Shown in pieces: positions 33,130-40,633 of a DNA stretch of 40,633 nt. Source of the DNA: Gammaproteobacteria bacterium. GTDB lineage: Bacteria; Pseudomonadota; Gammaproteobacteria; Steroidobacterales; Woeseiaceae. Numbering within the stretch: position 1 is the stretch's first letter; every line of letters begins with the position of its first letter. Below the pieces are notes generated by a model. That model saw only the letters and a list, made by a program, of their open reading frames with translations, was not told the DNA's origin and did not search any database. The position numbers and the translations under genes were made by a program. Location of the stretch: the NCBI GenBank assembly GCA_030425905.1, contig JAUHZT010000013.1:1-40633 (forward strand). The letters are read 5' to 3'.

Positions 33130-34848
33130 ATGAACGGATTCGAGTACAGACTGAAGCAGCCACTGCTTGTCGCGGGCTTGTTCATCCTTGCGTGGCTGAG
33201 CGCCTGCCAGCCTGGCAACGAGACTGGCAACACGGCAACATCGCAACCTGCAACACTGGTCGTCACCGACGCGCGGGTCTGGACCGGCGATCCGGCGCAG
33301 CCCTGGGCCGAGGCAGTTGCCGTTACCGGAGAACGTATCAGCGCGGTCGGCGACAACGACGAAATCGCGCGGCTGGTCGGGCCGGATACAGTGCAGATCA
33401 ATGCCAGCGGACAAATGCTCACACCCGGCTTTATTGATACGCACGTGCACTTCGTTGATGGTGGATCCGGTCTCGCATCGGTGCAACTGCGGGACGCCAA
33501 GACACGCGCAGAGTTTGTCCGGCGCATCAAGGATTTCGCGACCTCCATCGAGCCGGGCGAGTGGATACTCTACGGCACCTGGGACCATGAGAACTGGGGA
33601 GGCGAACTGCCAACCCGCGACTGGATCGACCCGGTCACGCCTGACAACCCCGTCTGGATACATCGGCTCGACGGGCACATGGCACTCGCCAATTCACTGG
33701 CGCTTGAAGCCAGTGGCATCGACGCGGACTCACCCGACATCGACGGCGGCACGATTGTTCGCGATGCCAGCGGGCGGCCCACCGGCGTCCTGAAAGACAA
33801 TGCCATGTTCCCGGTCACCGCCGTGGTACCGGCAGCCAGCAACGAACTGCTCGACAACCAGGTGCGGGCGGCCATGCGCGAGGTCGCCAGTCATGGCGTC
33901 ACCACGGTGCACGACATGGCCGACTTCAAGAGCCTGGCATCGTATGAGCGCCTGCATGCCAACCAGGAGCTGATCACGCGCATATATTCCGTCGTACCGC
34001 TGTCCGAATGGGAAGCCCTGCGCGATCGGGTGGCGAAACAGGGCCGTGGCGATGCGATGCTGCGCATCGGCGGGCTCAAAGGCTTCATGGACGGCTCGCT
34101 AGGGTCGCACACAGCGGCCTTCTTCGAGGGTTTTAGCGATGCGCCTGAAGACCGCGGTTTCCTCATTAACGAACTCGACGACATGCACGCCTGGATTGCC
34201 GGCGCCGACGCTGCCGGACTGCACGTTATCGTGCACGCTATTGGCGACAAGGCAATTTCTGACTTGCTGAACATCTATTACGATGTTGCCGAAGAACAGG
34301 GTGCGCGGGATCGTCGCTTCCGAATCGAACACGCGCAACATATCAGGCCAGCGGACATCGACCGCTTTGCCGCGCAAGACATCATTGCAAGTATGCAGCC
34401 CTACCACGCCATAGACGACGGTCGCTGGGCCGAAAAAGTCATCGGCCCGGAGCGGATCAAGACCACGTATGCGTTCCGTTCGTTGCTCGATAGCGGCGCG
34501 CGCGTGGCCTTTGGCAGCGACTGGTCCGTAGCCCCGGCCGAGCCGCTGCTCGGTATTTACGCCGCCGTTACGCGCCGCACCCTCGACGACGCAAACCCGG
34601 ACGGCTGGGTGCCGGAAGAGAAAATCAGCGTTGCAGAGGCTTTGCGCGCCTACACGTCCGCAGGCGCATATGCCTCGTTCGAAGAGCACGAGAAAGGCAT
34701 GCTGCGCGAAGGCCTGCTGGCGGATATGGTGCTGCTGGACCGTGATCTCACGGCCATTGCGCCCGAATCCATCCGCGATACGCGGGTGCTGCGGACGATT
34801 CTCGGCGGCCGGATTGTGTACTCGGCGGACGACCCGGCAGCAAAATAG
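33130..34848 (+). CDS. YtcJ-like amidohydrolase lipoprotein
   Basis: This 572-aa protein starts at ATG 33130, where a lipoprotein signal opens (LVAGLFILAWLSAC, Cys about 26). The ORF track adds 72 codons from the shadow frame. It is an amidohydrolase-3 type metal enzyme: PGFIDTHVHFVDGG, WDHENWGG, KGFMDGSLGSHTAA, VHAIGDKA, RIEHAQHI and FGSDWSVAP. Such proteins hydrolyse C-N bonds in varied substrates, including formamides, and this one probably works in the periplasm. The substrate is unknown. It stands alone between the DUF2189 gene and typA. Confidence 0.9.
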   Translation: MNGFEYRLKQPLLVAGLFILAWLSACQPGNETGNTATSQPATLVVTDARVWTGDPAQPWAEAVAVTGERISAVGDNDEIARLVGPDTVQINASGQMLTPGFIDTHVHFVDGGSGLASVQLRDAKTRAEFVRRIKDFATSIEPGEWILYGTWDHENWGGELPTRDWIDPVTPDNPVWIHRLDGHMALANSLALEASGIDADSPDIDGGTIVRDASGRPTGVLKDNAMFPVTAVVPAASNELLDNQVRAAMREVASHGVTTVHDMADFKSLASYERLHANQELITRIYSVVPLSEWEALRDRVAKQGRGDAMLRIGGLKGFMDGSLGSHTAAFFEGFSDAPEDRGFLINELDDMHAWIAGADAAGLHVIVHAIGDKAISDLLNIYYDVAEEQGARDRRFRIEHAQHIRPADIDRFAAQDIIASMQPYHAIDDGRWAEKVIGPERIKTTYAFRSLLDSGARVAFGSDWSVAPAEPLLGIYAAVTRRTLDDANPDGWVPEEKISVAEALRAYTSAGAYASFEEHEKGMLREGLLADMVLLDRDLTAIAPESIRDTRVLRTILGGRIVYSADDPAAK

Positions 34849-34871
34849 CGCTTTTCATCGCTAAATCTGGC

Positions 34872-34877
34872 TATAAT
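34872..34877 (+). promoter_or_regulatory. Consensus -10 element for typA
   Basis: A perfect TATAAT lies 39 bases before the typA GTG and just after the amidohydrolase stop. The -35 region is poor (best candidate CTTTTC near 34851). The position and perfect -10 still make a typA promoter likely. Confidence 0.5.
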
Positions 34878-34915
34878 GCGCGCCATTTTGCCCGGCACTG
34901 CCCACGAGTCCCCTT

Positions 34916-36754
34916 GTGTTCCTGACTGATAAAATTCGCAACATTGCGATCATCGCCCATGTTGATCATGGCAAAACCACGCTCGTCGACAAGCTCCTGC
35001 GCCAGTCAGGTACGTTCGACGCTCGCGCCGACGTTGTTGAACGTGTCATGGACTCGAACGACCTCGAACGCGAGCGGGGCATTACGATTCTTTCGAAGAA
35101 CACGGCGATTCGCTGGCAGGACTGGCATATCAATATAGTTGATACGCCCGGACACGCCGACTTCGGTGGCGAGGTAGAACGCGTGCTGTCCATGGTAGAC
35201 GGAGTCCTGCTACTGGTTGATGCCGTAGACGGACCGATGCCACAAACCCGTTTCGTCACACAAAAAGCATTCGCACACGGCTTCACACCACTTGTCGTGA
35301 TCAACAAAATTGATCGTGACGGCGCGCGGCCCGACTGGGTTCTCGACCAGACCTTCGAACTGTTTGACCGCCTCGGCGCCAGTGACGCACAACTCGACTT
35401 TCCGGTGATCTACGCCTCGGCACTGCAGGGCTTTGCCGGCACCGAACCGGACGTCCGAAGCGGCGACGTAACACCGTTGCTCGATGCAATTGTAAAGAAC
35501 GTTCCACCACCGAACGTCAATATCGAAGGCCCTTTGCAACTCCAGGTTTCGAGTCTCGACTACAGCTCCTACGTCGGTGTGTTGGGCATTGGCCGCATTA
35601 ACCGCGGCATTGCGCGCGCGAACAAGGGCATCAGCCTCGTGCGGCGTGACGGCACTGTCAAGAACGCCCGCATCATGCATCTGTACGGTTTCGATGGCCT
35701 GCAGCGGGTGCAGGTTGAGGAAGCGGGGGCTGGCGATATCGTCGTGTTCAGTGGTGTCGACGATCTGCAGATCTCCGACACGCTGTGTGAACGCGACAAA
35801 CCTGAAGGACTCCCTGCGCTACAGGTTGACGAACCGACGATCAGCATGATGTTCCAGGTCAACAAGTCACCGTTTGCCGGGCGCGAAGGAAAGTTTCTTA
35901 CCTCCCGCCAGATCCAGGCGCGGCTGGACCAGGAACTCAAACACAATGTCGCCCTGCGTGTTGAACCCACGAGCGACCCGGATCGCTTCCAGGTGTCCGG
36001 ACGTGGCGAGCTGCATTTATCGGTGCTTATCGAAACGATGCGCCGCGAAGGGTTCGAACTTGCCGTGTCGCGGCCTACCGTTATTGAACGCATGATCGAT
36101 GGCGTCGCGCACGAACCCTGGGAACTGGTAACGGTCGACTTCGAAGAGGAATTTCAGGGAGGCGTCATGACCCGCCTCGCCGACCGCAAGGGTGAATTGC
36201 TGAACATGACACCCGATGGCCGTGGCCGGATTCGCCTCGAATACCGCATCCCGGCTCGCGGACTGATCGGCTTTCGTACCGAGTACCTGACAGCCACGTC
36301 CGGCACAGGACTTATCTATCACGTGTTCGAAAAGTATGCGCCACGCGTGCAGGCCGACATTGGTCAGCGCAATAATGGCGTGCTGGTTTCGAACGTACAG
36401 GGCAAGGCACTGGCCTATGCGCTGTTTAACCTGCAGGAGCGCGGCAGCCTGTTCATCGGCCACGGTGTTGAGGTGTATGAAGGTATGATCATCGGCATTC
36501 ACAGCCGTGGTAATGACCTGCCCGTCAATCCGACAAAGGGCAAACAGCTCACGAACATTCGCGCGGCCGGCACTGATGAAAACATTCAACTTACGACGCC
36601 GGTGAAGCTGTCTCTCGAAGGCGCGCTTGAATTCATCGACGACGATGAACTGGTTGAGATCACGCCAACGAGCATTCGACTGCGCAAGAAGCTGCTTTCC
36701 GAAGGTGAACGGCGTCGCGACCAGCGCGTACGGGCAAAAGAGGCAACCGGCTAG
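34916..36754 (+). CDS. typA: Translational GTPase BipA/TypA
   Basis: TypA is a ribosome-binding GTPase of the elongation-factor family with a role in 50S assembly and stress growth. This 612-aa protein (607 in E. coli) starts at GTG 34916 with no good ribosome-binding site. It has G1 [10 protein letters not shown], the switch region [11 protein letters not shown]3 [12 protein letters not shown] and G4 NKID, followed by the EF-G-like domains and the family C-terminus ([17 protein letters not shown]). It is conserved housekeeping sequence and is convergent with the DUF4199 gene. Nothing ties it to the neighbouring pathways. Confidence 0.97.
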   Translation: MFLTDKIRNIAIIAHVDHGKTTLVDKLLRQSGTFDARADVVERVMDSNDLERERGITILSKNTAIRWQDWHINIVDTPGHADFGGEVERVLSMVDGVLLLVDAVDGPMPQTRFVTQKAFAHGFTPLVVINKIDRDGARPDWVLDQTFELFDRLGASDAQLDFPVIYASALQGFAGTEPDVRSGDVTPLLDAIVKNVPPPNVNIEGPLQLQVSSLDYSSYVGVLGIGRINRGIARANKGISLVRRDGTVKNARIMHLYGFDGLQRVQVEEAGAGDIVVFSGVDDLQISDTLCERDKPEGLPALQVDEPTISMMFQVNKSPFAGREGKFLTSRQIQARLDQELKHNVALRVEPTSDPDRFQVSGRGELHLSVLIETMRREGFELAVSRPTVIERMIDGVAHEPWELVTVDFEEEFQGGVMTRLADRKGELLNMTPDGRGRIRLEYRIPARGLIGFRTEYLTATSGTGLIYHVFEKYAPRVQADIGQRNNGVLVSNVQGKALAYALFNLQERGSLFIGHGVEVYEGMIIGIHSRGNDLPVNPTKGKQLTNIRAAGTDENIQLTTPVKLSLEGALEFIDDDELVEITPTSIRLRKKLLSEGERRRDQRVRAKEATG

Positions 36755-36859
36755 GCACTCTTTCGACTTACGGGCCACCGCGCGAAACGGGCGTGACCGC
36801 AAGCGGCAACGCAAGGCCGGCCGTCTCGCGGCGGTTCCCGGTGCTGTGAGCGTATTGCG

Positions 36860-37372
36860 TTAGCTAGCGGGCAATGCCTTGTTGTTCCGCAACACGGCGG
36901 CTGCCACCAGACTGGTCAACGCACCGACCGGGAATATCTCCAGCAAAGTCATTGGCAGGCGAAACAGCGGGTTCGCGTACTGTGTTTTCATTGCCTGCGC
37001 CTCGGCAATGGCGGCCTCAAGTGGCGCACCCTTCATGCCATCGGCCATATAAGTATCGATCATCGACTGCACGTAGGCATCGATGAAGGCACTCCCGGTA
37101 AAGTGCAGGTAGACCTCCCAAACTGCCACGTATACCAGGCTGGCAACAAGGGTGATGCCTAAACCAACGCGCAACGCCGTACCAAAACGGATCGTACCGC
37201 CGAGCTGCTGGTCCCGGTATTGCCGGATCGCAACGAAGATCGCCGCGAACGCAATAAACATGACCAGGAAACCAAACCAGGCCTCCATAAGACTGAGACT
37301 GAAACTCAGTATGATGATGCCAATAATAAGCAGCCCTGAAATGACGCCGAATGTGAGTATTGTTCTTTGCAT
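36860..37372 (-). CDS. DUF4199 membrane protein
   Basis: This 170-aa protein starts at ATG 37372 (MQRTILTFGVISG); the ORF track adds 15 codons. Four helices are visible. The DUF4199 core is IAIRQYRDQQLGG-like (VAIRQYRDQQLGGTIRFGTALRVGL), followed by a helix ending YVAVWEVY and a late helix near FPVGALTSL. Its function is unknown. It lies 89 bases after the LuxR-type gene in the same direction, and I recall such proteins near LuxR-type regulators elsewhere. A small sensor partner or transport-related role is speculative. Confidence 0.85.
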   Translation of the reverse strand: MQRTILTFGVISGLLIIGIIILSFSLSLMEAWFGFLVMFIAFAAIFVAIRQYRDQQLGGTIRFGTALRVGLGITLVASLVYVAVWEVYLHFTGSAFIDAYVQSMIDTYMADGMKGAPLEAAIAEAQAMKTQYANPLFRLPMTLLEIFPVGALTSLVAAAVLRNNKALPAS

Positions 37373-37461
37373 CAATATTGCTCCGTTTGCCGCGGCAGGA
37401 CGTTCAATAGTAGGCACCCCGCAGCGGCGCTGGCATCAATCGAAAGATTGATTTTGCGGTT

Positions 37462-37884
37462 TCAGGGCACCAGCCGCAGCTCCTTCGCCTTTTGTACCGC
37501 CTGCGTACGGCGCGCCACGTCGAGTTTCTGGTAGAGCTTGTGCAGATGCGTCTTGACAGTACTCAGCGAGATGAATAGCCGCTCTGCAATTTCCTGGTTG
37601 CTGCAACCCTCGGCCAGCAAGACCAGCACTTCACTTTCCCGCTCGCTGATACCCAGGTACTTCTGCGCCTTGCCATTCCTGACAAAATCCTCGTGCACCG
37701 TGCGATTGCTTAGCTTGACGCCCAGCCAGGCACCGAAGGCCGTGAACAATACGCAAAGTACAACGACGTAGATCTCGGCCGTAAAGGTTCGGAGCGCGTA
37801 CTGGTAGTCGAGCCAGGCAAGCAACAAAAAGCAGGTGGCCAGTGCCAGCCCGTAGATAAGAATGAACTTTCGGGTCTCGTTCAA
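37462..37884 (-). CDS. Membrane-tethered LuxR-type regulator
   Basis: This 140-aa protein has two N-terminal helices (about residues 7-25 and 36-58) and a LuxR/GerE helix-turn-helix (about 76-137: [38 protein letters not shown]). There is no receiver domain and no large sensor domain. The only start available in this frame is TTG 37884, which overlaps the deoB stop (TTGA), so translation is probably coupled to deoB. No ATG occurs elsewhere in the frame. It may regulate the deoB-nupC unit or the DUF4199 gene. This is inferred from position. Confidence 0.85.
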   Translation of the reverse strand: MNETRKFILIYGLALATCFLLLAWLDYQYALRTFTAEIYVVVLCVLFTAFGAWLGVKLSNRTVHEDFVRNGKAQKYLGISERESEVLVLLAEGCSNQEIAERLFISLSTVKTHLHKLYQKLDVARRTQAVQKAKELRLVP

Positions 37885-39092
37885 TTGTCCCGATGCAGGA
37901 AACTGCGGCCGTAATCCATCGGTGCAAGCTCGAAGTAACTTGCAAGAGTTTGTCCGATGTCCGCAAATGTGTCGCGTTTGCCGATTGAACCGGGCTTTAG
38001 ATGCGCGCCAAAGCAGACCACGGGAATGTGTTCACGCGTGTGATCGGAACCGGCCCAGGTTGGATCGCAGCCATGATCGGCCGTGATGATCAGCAGATCC
38101 TCGTCTTGCATCGCATCGAGCAGCTCAGGCAGCCGCCGGTCGAAGTATTCGAGCGCAGCCGCATAGCCCTCTACATCGCGCCGATGCCCGTACAGCATGT
38201 CGAAATCGACAAAGTTGGTAAAGACGATTGAACGGTCCGGCGCAGCTTGCAGTTCGGTAAGCGTCGCATCGAACAACGCGGCATTGCCTGTCGCCTTTAC
38301 TTTCTTCGTGATGCCCTGGTGGGCGTAGATATCGGCAATCTTGCCGATACTGATTACTTCGCCGCCCGCCTCGGCCAGTTTGTCGAGCACCGTCTTGGCA
38401 GGCGGCGGCGTGGTGAGGTCGCGGCGATTTCCGGTGCGCGTGTAGTTGTCAGGGCCGGTACCGATAAACGGTCGGGCAATGACCCGGCCGATGTTGTACT
38501 CATCGACCAGCTCGCGCGCAATCTCACAAAGCGAGTAGAGACGTTCGAGACCAAACGACTCCTCGTGGCAGGCTATCTGAAACACACTGTCGGCCGAGGT
38601 ATACACAATCGGCTTGCCTGTCCTGACATGCTCGTCGCCAAGCTCGGCAATAATCGTTGTGCCCGATGAATGGCAGTTGCCCAGCACACCGGGCAGCTCT
38701 GCTTTCTCGATCAGATCGGCGAGCAGTTTTTCCGGGAACGTGTTGGTTTTCTCGGTGAAATAGCCCCAGTCGAACAGGACCGGTACGCCCGCAATTTCCC
38801 AGTGCCCGCTGGGCGTATCCTTGCCGCTGGAGAGCTCGGCCGCATAGCCGTATGTGCCTGTCACCTCGCCCACGCTGCCAGTCCCTTCGGGATAGTCACC
38901 AGCACTGTCGCGCGCCGCCTCGAACAGGCCGAGCCGCGCAAGGTTCGGTAATTTGAGCGGACCTGCGGCCGAACGCGCCCGCACGCGTGCGATGCTGCCA
39001 AGCGTGTTGGCGCCATCGTCGCCGAACGTGTCGGCATCGTCGGTAGAACCGATGCCAAACGAATCAAGGACCAGAACAATTGCGCGTGTCAT
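37881..39092 (-). CDS. deoB: Phosphopentomutase
   Basis: DeoB interconverts (deoxy)ribose 1-phosphate and 5-phosphate, joining the phosphorylases DeoA and DeoD to DeoC. The 403-aa manganese enzyme of the alkaline-phosphatase superfamily shows [25 protein letters not shown] (phosphorylated Thr), [15 protein letters not shown] and [13 protein letters not shown] 39092 is 7 bases after the upstream nupC paralogue stop. It completes the deo set, here about 33 kb away from deoD and deoC. Confidence 0.97.
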   Translation of the reverse strand: MTRAIVLVLDSFGIGSTDDADTFGDDGANTLGSIARVRARSAAGPLKLPNLARLGLFEAARDSAGDYPEGTGSVGEVTGTYGYAAELSSGKDTPSGHWEIAGVPVLFDWGYFTEKTNTFPEKLLADLIEKAELPGVLGNCHSSGTTIIAELGDEHVRTGKPIVYTSADSVFQIACHEESFGLERLYSLCEIARELVDEYNIGRVIARPFIGTGPDNYTRTGNRRDLTTPPPAKTVLDKLAEAGGEVISIGKIADIYAHQGITKKVKATGNAALFDATLTELQAAPDRSIVFTNFVDFDMLYGHRRDVEGYAAALEYFDRRLPELLDAMQDEDLLIITADHGCDPTWAGSDHTREHIPVVCFGAHLKPGSIGKRDTFADIGQTLASYFELAPMDYGRSFLHRDN

Positions 39093-39099
39093 AGAGTCT

Positions 39100-40332
39100 T
39101 TATAAGCCTTGCAGCGAGAAAAACAAGCCGGCCAGCGCGGCGTTCATCAGGTTGACGAGCGTGCCGCCAATCACCGCCTTCAGCCCGAGCCGCGCGATGT
39201 CGTGGCGGCGCTCTGGAATAACAGCCCCCAGCCCGCCGAGCAGGATGGCAATTGATCCAAGATTCGAAAACCCGCACAGCGCAAACGTGACGACAAGTTG
39301 AGTATACGGCGACAGGCTGTCCTTAACTTCCATAAACGCCGCATATGCATAGAACTCATTAAGCACCAGCTTTTGCCCAATCAGGCTGCCCGCCTGTAGC
39401 GCCTCGCTCCAGGGCACGCCGAGCAAGAACGCAATTGGCGAAAACAGCAAACCGAGCAGGTATTGCATTGTCAGGTCTTCCACCCCGAACAGCGCCCCGC
39501 ACCATCCGAGCAGGCCGTTGAGCATGTAGATAATCGCAACAAAAGCGATCAGCATGGCACCAACACTCATCGCGATGTGCATGCCGGTCATGGCACCGTT
39601 GCCGATAGCCTCAAATATATTGGCGGGCTGCTCTTCATCGGCCAGCGCACCGTCGTCGGTCTGCTCAGCGCGAGTCTCGGTTTCCGGCATCATGATCTTG
39701 GCTATCAGCAGGCCGCCCGGGGCAGCCATGAAACTCGCCGTCAACAAGTAGCCAAGATCAACCCCCATGTTCGCGTAGGCCATCATCACGCCACCAGCGA
39801 TCGTCGCACACCCACCGGTCATAACAGCAAACAACTCGGACTGTGTCATCTTGGCGAGATAGGGGCGCACCACGAGAGGTGCATCCGTATGCCCGACAAA
39901 AATATTTGAAGCGGCCGATACTGACTCCGCCTTGCTGGTTTGTAACAGTCGCTGCAGACCACCGCCGATAAATCCGACGACCGCCTGCATGACGCCAAGG
40001 TAGTAAAGCGCCGACATCAACGCGGCAAAAAACACGATGACGGGCAGCACGTTAAAGGCAATCGTAAAACCGAGCGATGGCGTGATCTGGTCGCCGAACA
40101 CGAATGCAATGCCGTCATTCGCATAGTTGATGACGTGCTGCACGCTGCGCACGACCGACGCAAGCGCCTGCCTGCCCCACGGTGCGCTGATGATAAAGGC
40201 CGCGAGCAGCGCCTGGATAAGGAATGCGAATCCAATCGTGCGCTTGTTGATCGCCGAACGCGCATTCGAAAGTAACCACGCAAGCAAAAGAATTATCGCT
40301 ACTCCGACGATACTCATCAGGTAACTAGGCAT
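39100..40332 (-). CDS. NupC/CNT-family nucleoside transporter, variant base-contact motif
   Basis: This 410-aa inner-membrane symporter is a paralogue of the nupC at 17.4-18.6 kb. ATG 40332 is chosen because GAGG lies five bases upstream; GTG 40338 is the alternative. The core is intact, with LVLNE and CGFSNLGSI, but the base-contact loop reads [15 protein letters not shown] instead of FVGQTEAPL. The Gln becomes His, the Glu becomes Asp, and the late SS pair becomes GS. These positions contact the nucleobase or cation in studied CNT proteins, so substrate range probably differs. It is the first gene of the unit with deoB. Confidence 0.93.
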   Translation of the reverse strand: MPSYLMSIVGVAIILLLAWLLSNARSAINKRTIGFAFLIQALLAAFIISAPWGRQALASVVRSVQHVINYANDGIAFVFGDQITPSLGFTIAFNVLPVIVFFAALMSALYYLGVMQAVVGFIGGGLQRLLQTSKAESVSAASNIFVGHTDAPLVVRPYLAKMTQSELFAVMTGGCATIAGGVMMAYANMGVDLGYLLTASFMAAPGGLLIAKIMMPETETRAEQTDDGALADEEQPANIFEAIGNGAMTGMHIAMSVGAMLIAFVAIIYMLNGLLGWCGALFGVEDLTMQYLLGLLFSPIAFLLGVPWSEALQAGSLIGQKLVLNEFYAYAAFMEVKDSLSPYTQLVVTFALCGFSNLGSIAILLGGLGAVIPERRHDIARLGLKAVIGGTLVNLMNAALAGLFFSLQGL

Positions 40333-40431
40333 GCTCACCTCGCAGGCAAGTACTGAGGTCGATTTTTTTCATTCCAGCTATCCATGTGGGCAACATCAGA
40401 TGCCGCATCAATCAAGTGCAAAGCACAGAAA

Positions 40432-40462
40432 AAGTGACAGGACAGGTCAGACCTGATCACTT
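40432..40462 (-). terminator. Imperfect palindrome, probable terminator (or REP-like element)
   Basis: AAGTGA pairs with TCACTT and an inner CAGGT with ACCTG around CAG, with an asymmetric internal loop. On the minus strand the stem is followed by a T run. It therefore sits about 60 bases after the stop of the partial leftward gene at the right edge as an intrinsic terminator would. The sequence also resembles extragenic palindromes that occur in many copies. Confidence 0.55.
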
Positions 40463-40523
40463 CTTAACGTGTGGGAAAATGCGCTACCGGGTACAGTTCG
40501 CCAAGCGCGCGCAGGTTTCGGAT

Positions 40524-40633
40524 TCAATGATGCGGAACTGCCTGCGGTTCAAACGTGCTTTCACCGTAGTGTTCAACACGATTTTGCTCGACGTAGTTGC
40601 CTTCCATTGCCATCAAGGCGATAAGGACGAGGA
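40524..40633 (-). CDS. C-terminus of an unidentified leftward protein (partial)
   Basis: A minus-strand frame is open from the window edge to a TGA at 40526-40524. It gives 35 residues, LVLIALMAMEGN followed by YVEQNRVEHYGESTFEPQAVPHH. The codon choice looks coding, the other two frames contain stops, and a terminator-like hairpin follows. I do not recognise the family from so short a piece. Confidence 0.5.
   Translation of the reverse strand, partial: LVLIALMAMEGNYVEQNRVEHYGESTFEPQAVPHH

Noticed and set aside
1-40633. CRISPR array, tRNA, rRNA, insertion sequence or prophage genes
   Set aside because: No regularly spaced repeats, no tRNA-like cloverleaf with CCA end, and no transposase, integrase or phage structural motif in any long ORF.

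Overview
The window is compact, high-GC (about 57% by eye) bacterial DNA. I infer a marine-type gammaproteobacterium, possibly near the Woeseiales. The basis is gene content only: two large TonB-dependent receptors (one Oar-like), a ccoNOQP-ccoGHIS operon, many small lipoproteins, TypA and CNT-type nucleoside transporters. No rRNA, tRNA, CRISPR array, insertion sequence or prophage gene is visible.

Two themes interleave. The first is nucleic-acid and nucleoside salvage, spread over about 1-23 kb and 37.4-40.3 kb. At the left edge is the end of an adenosine-kinase-like PfkB protein. A leftward operon follows: SDR, deoD, deoC, a complete aldehyde dehydrogenase, and a separate pseudo-aldehyde-dehydrogenase that looks like the detached second domain of ALDH16. 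Next come a cupin, a TonB receptor, a lipoprotein of unknown function, a lipoprotein of the endonuclease/exonuclease/phosphatase fold, and a 1094-aa Oar-like TonB receptor. Two divergent lipoprotein phosphatases follow, a UshA-like 5'-nucleotidase and an e(P4)-like acid phosphatase, the latter in an operon with cytidine deaminase. A second leftward operon carries a PhyH-type 2-oxoglutarate dioxygenase, deoA, nupC and a ribokinase. A lipoprotein of the MTA/SAH deaminase family lies divergently from it. At the right end nupC2, deoB and a membrane-tethered LuxR-type regulator run leftward. The whole reads as a route from outer-membrane uptake, through periplasmic dephosphorylation and deamination, inner-membrane transport and phosphorolysis, to pentose phosphate, acetaldehyde and acetate.

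The second theme is respiration. A leftward operon at 32.1-23.8 kb encodes cbb3 cytochrome oxidase (ccoN, O, Q, P), a small unknown membrane protein, ccoG, an unusually short ccoH, the copper ATPase ccoI, a short ccoS missing from the ORF track, and a SafE/TauE-family membrane protein with a His-rich tail. Around it are a DUF2189 membrane protein, a YtcJ-like lipoprotein amidohydrolase, the GTPase gene typA and a DUF4199 membrane protein.

The main points of interest are the split ALDH16, the dioxygenase gene directly upstream of thymidine phosphorylase, two NupC paralogues that differ at the nucleobase-contact motif, a deaminase predicted to sit on the periplasmic face of the inner membrane, the minimal CcoH, and a textbook terminator lying over the start of the next reading frame. 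Many ORF-track starts were moved inward to starts supported by family length, ribosome-binding sites or signal peptides.
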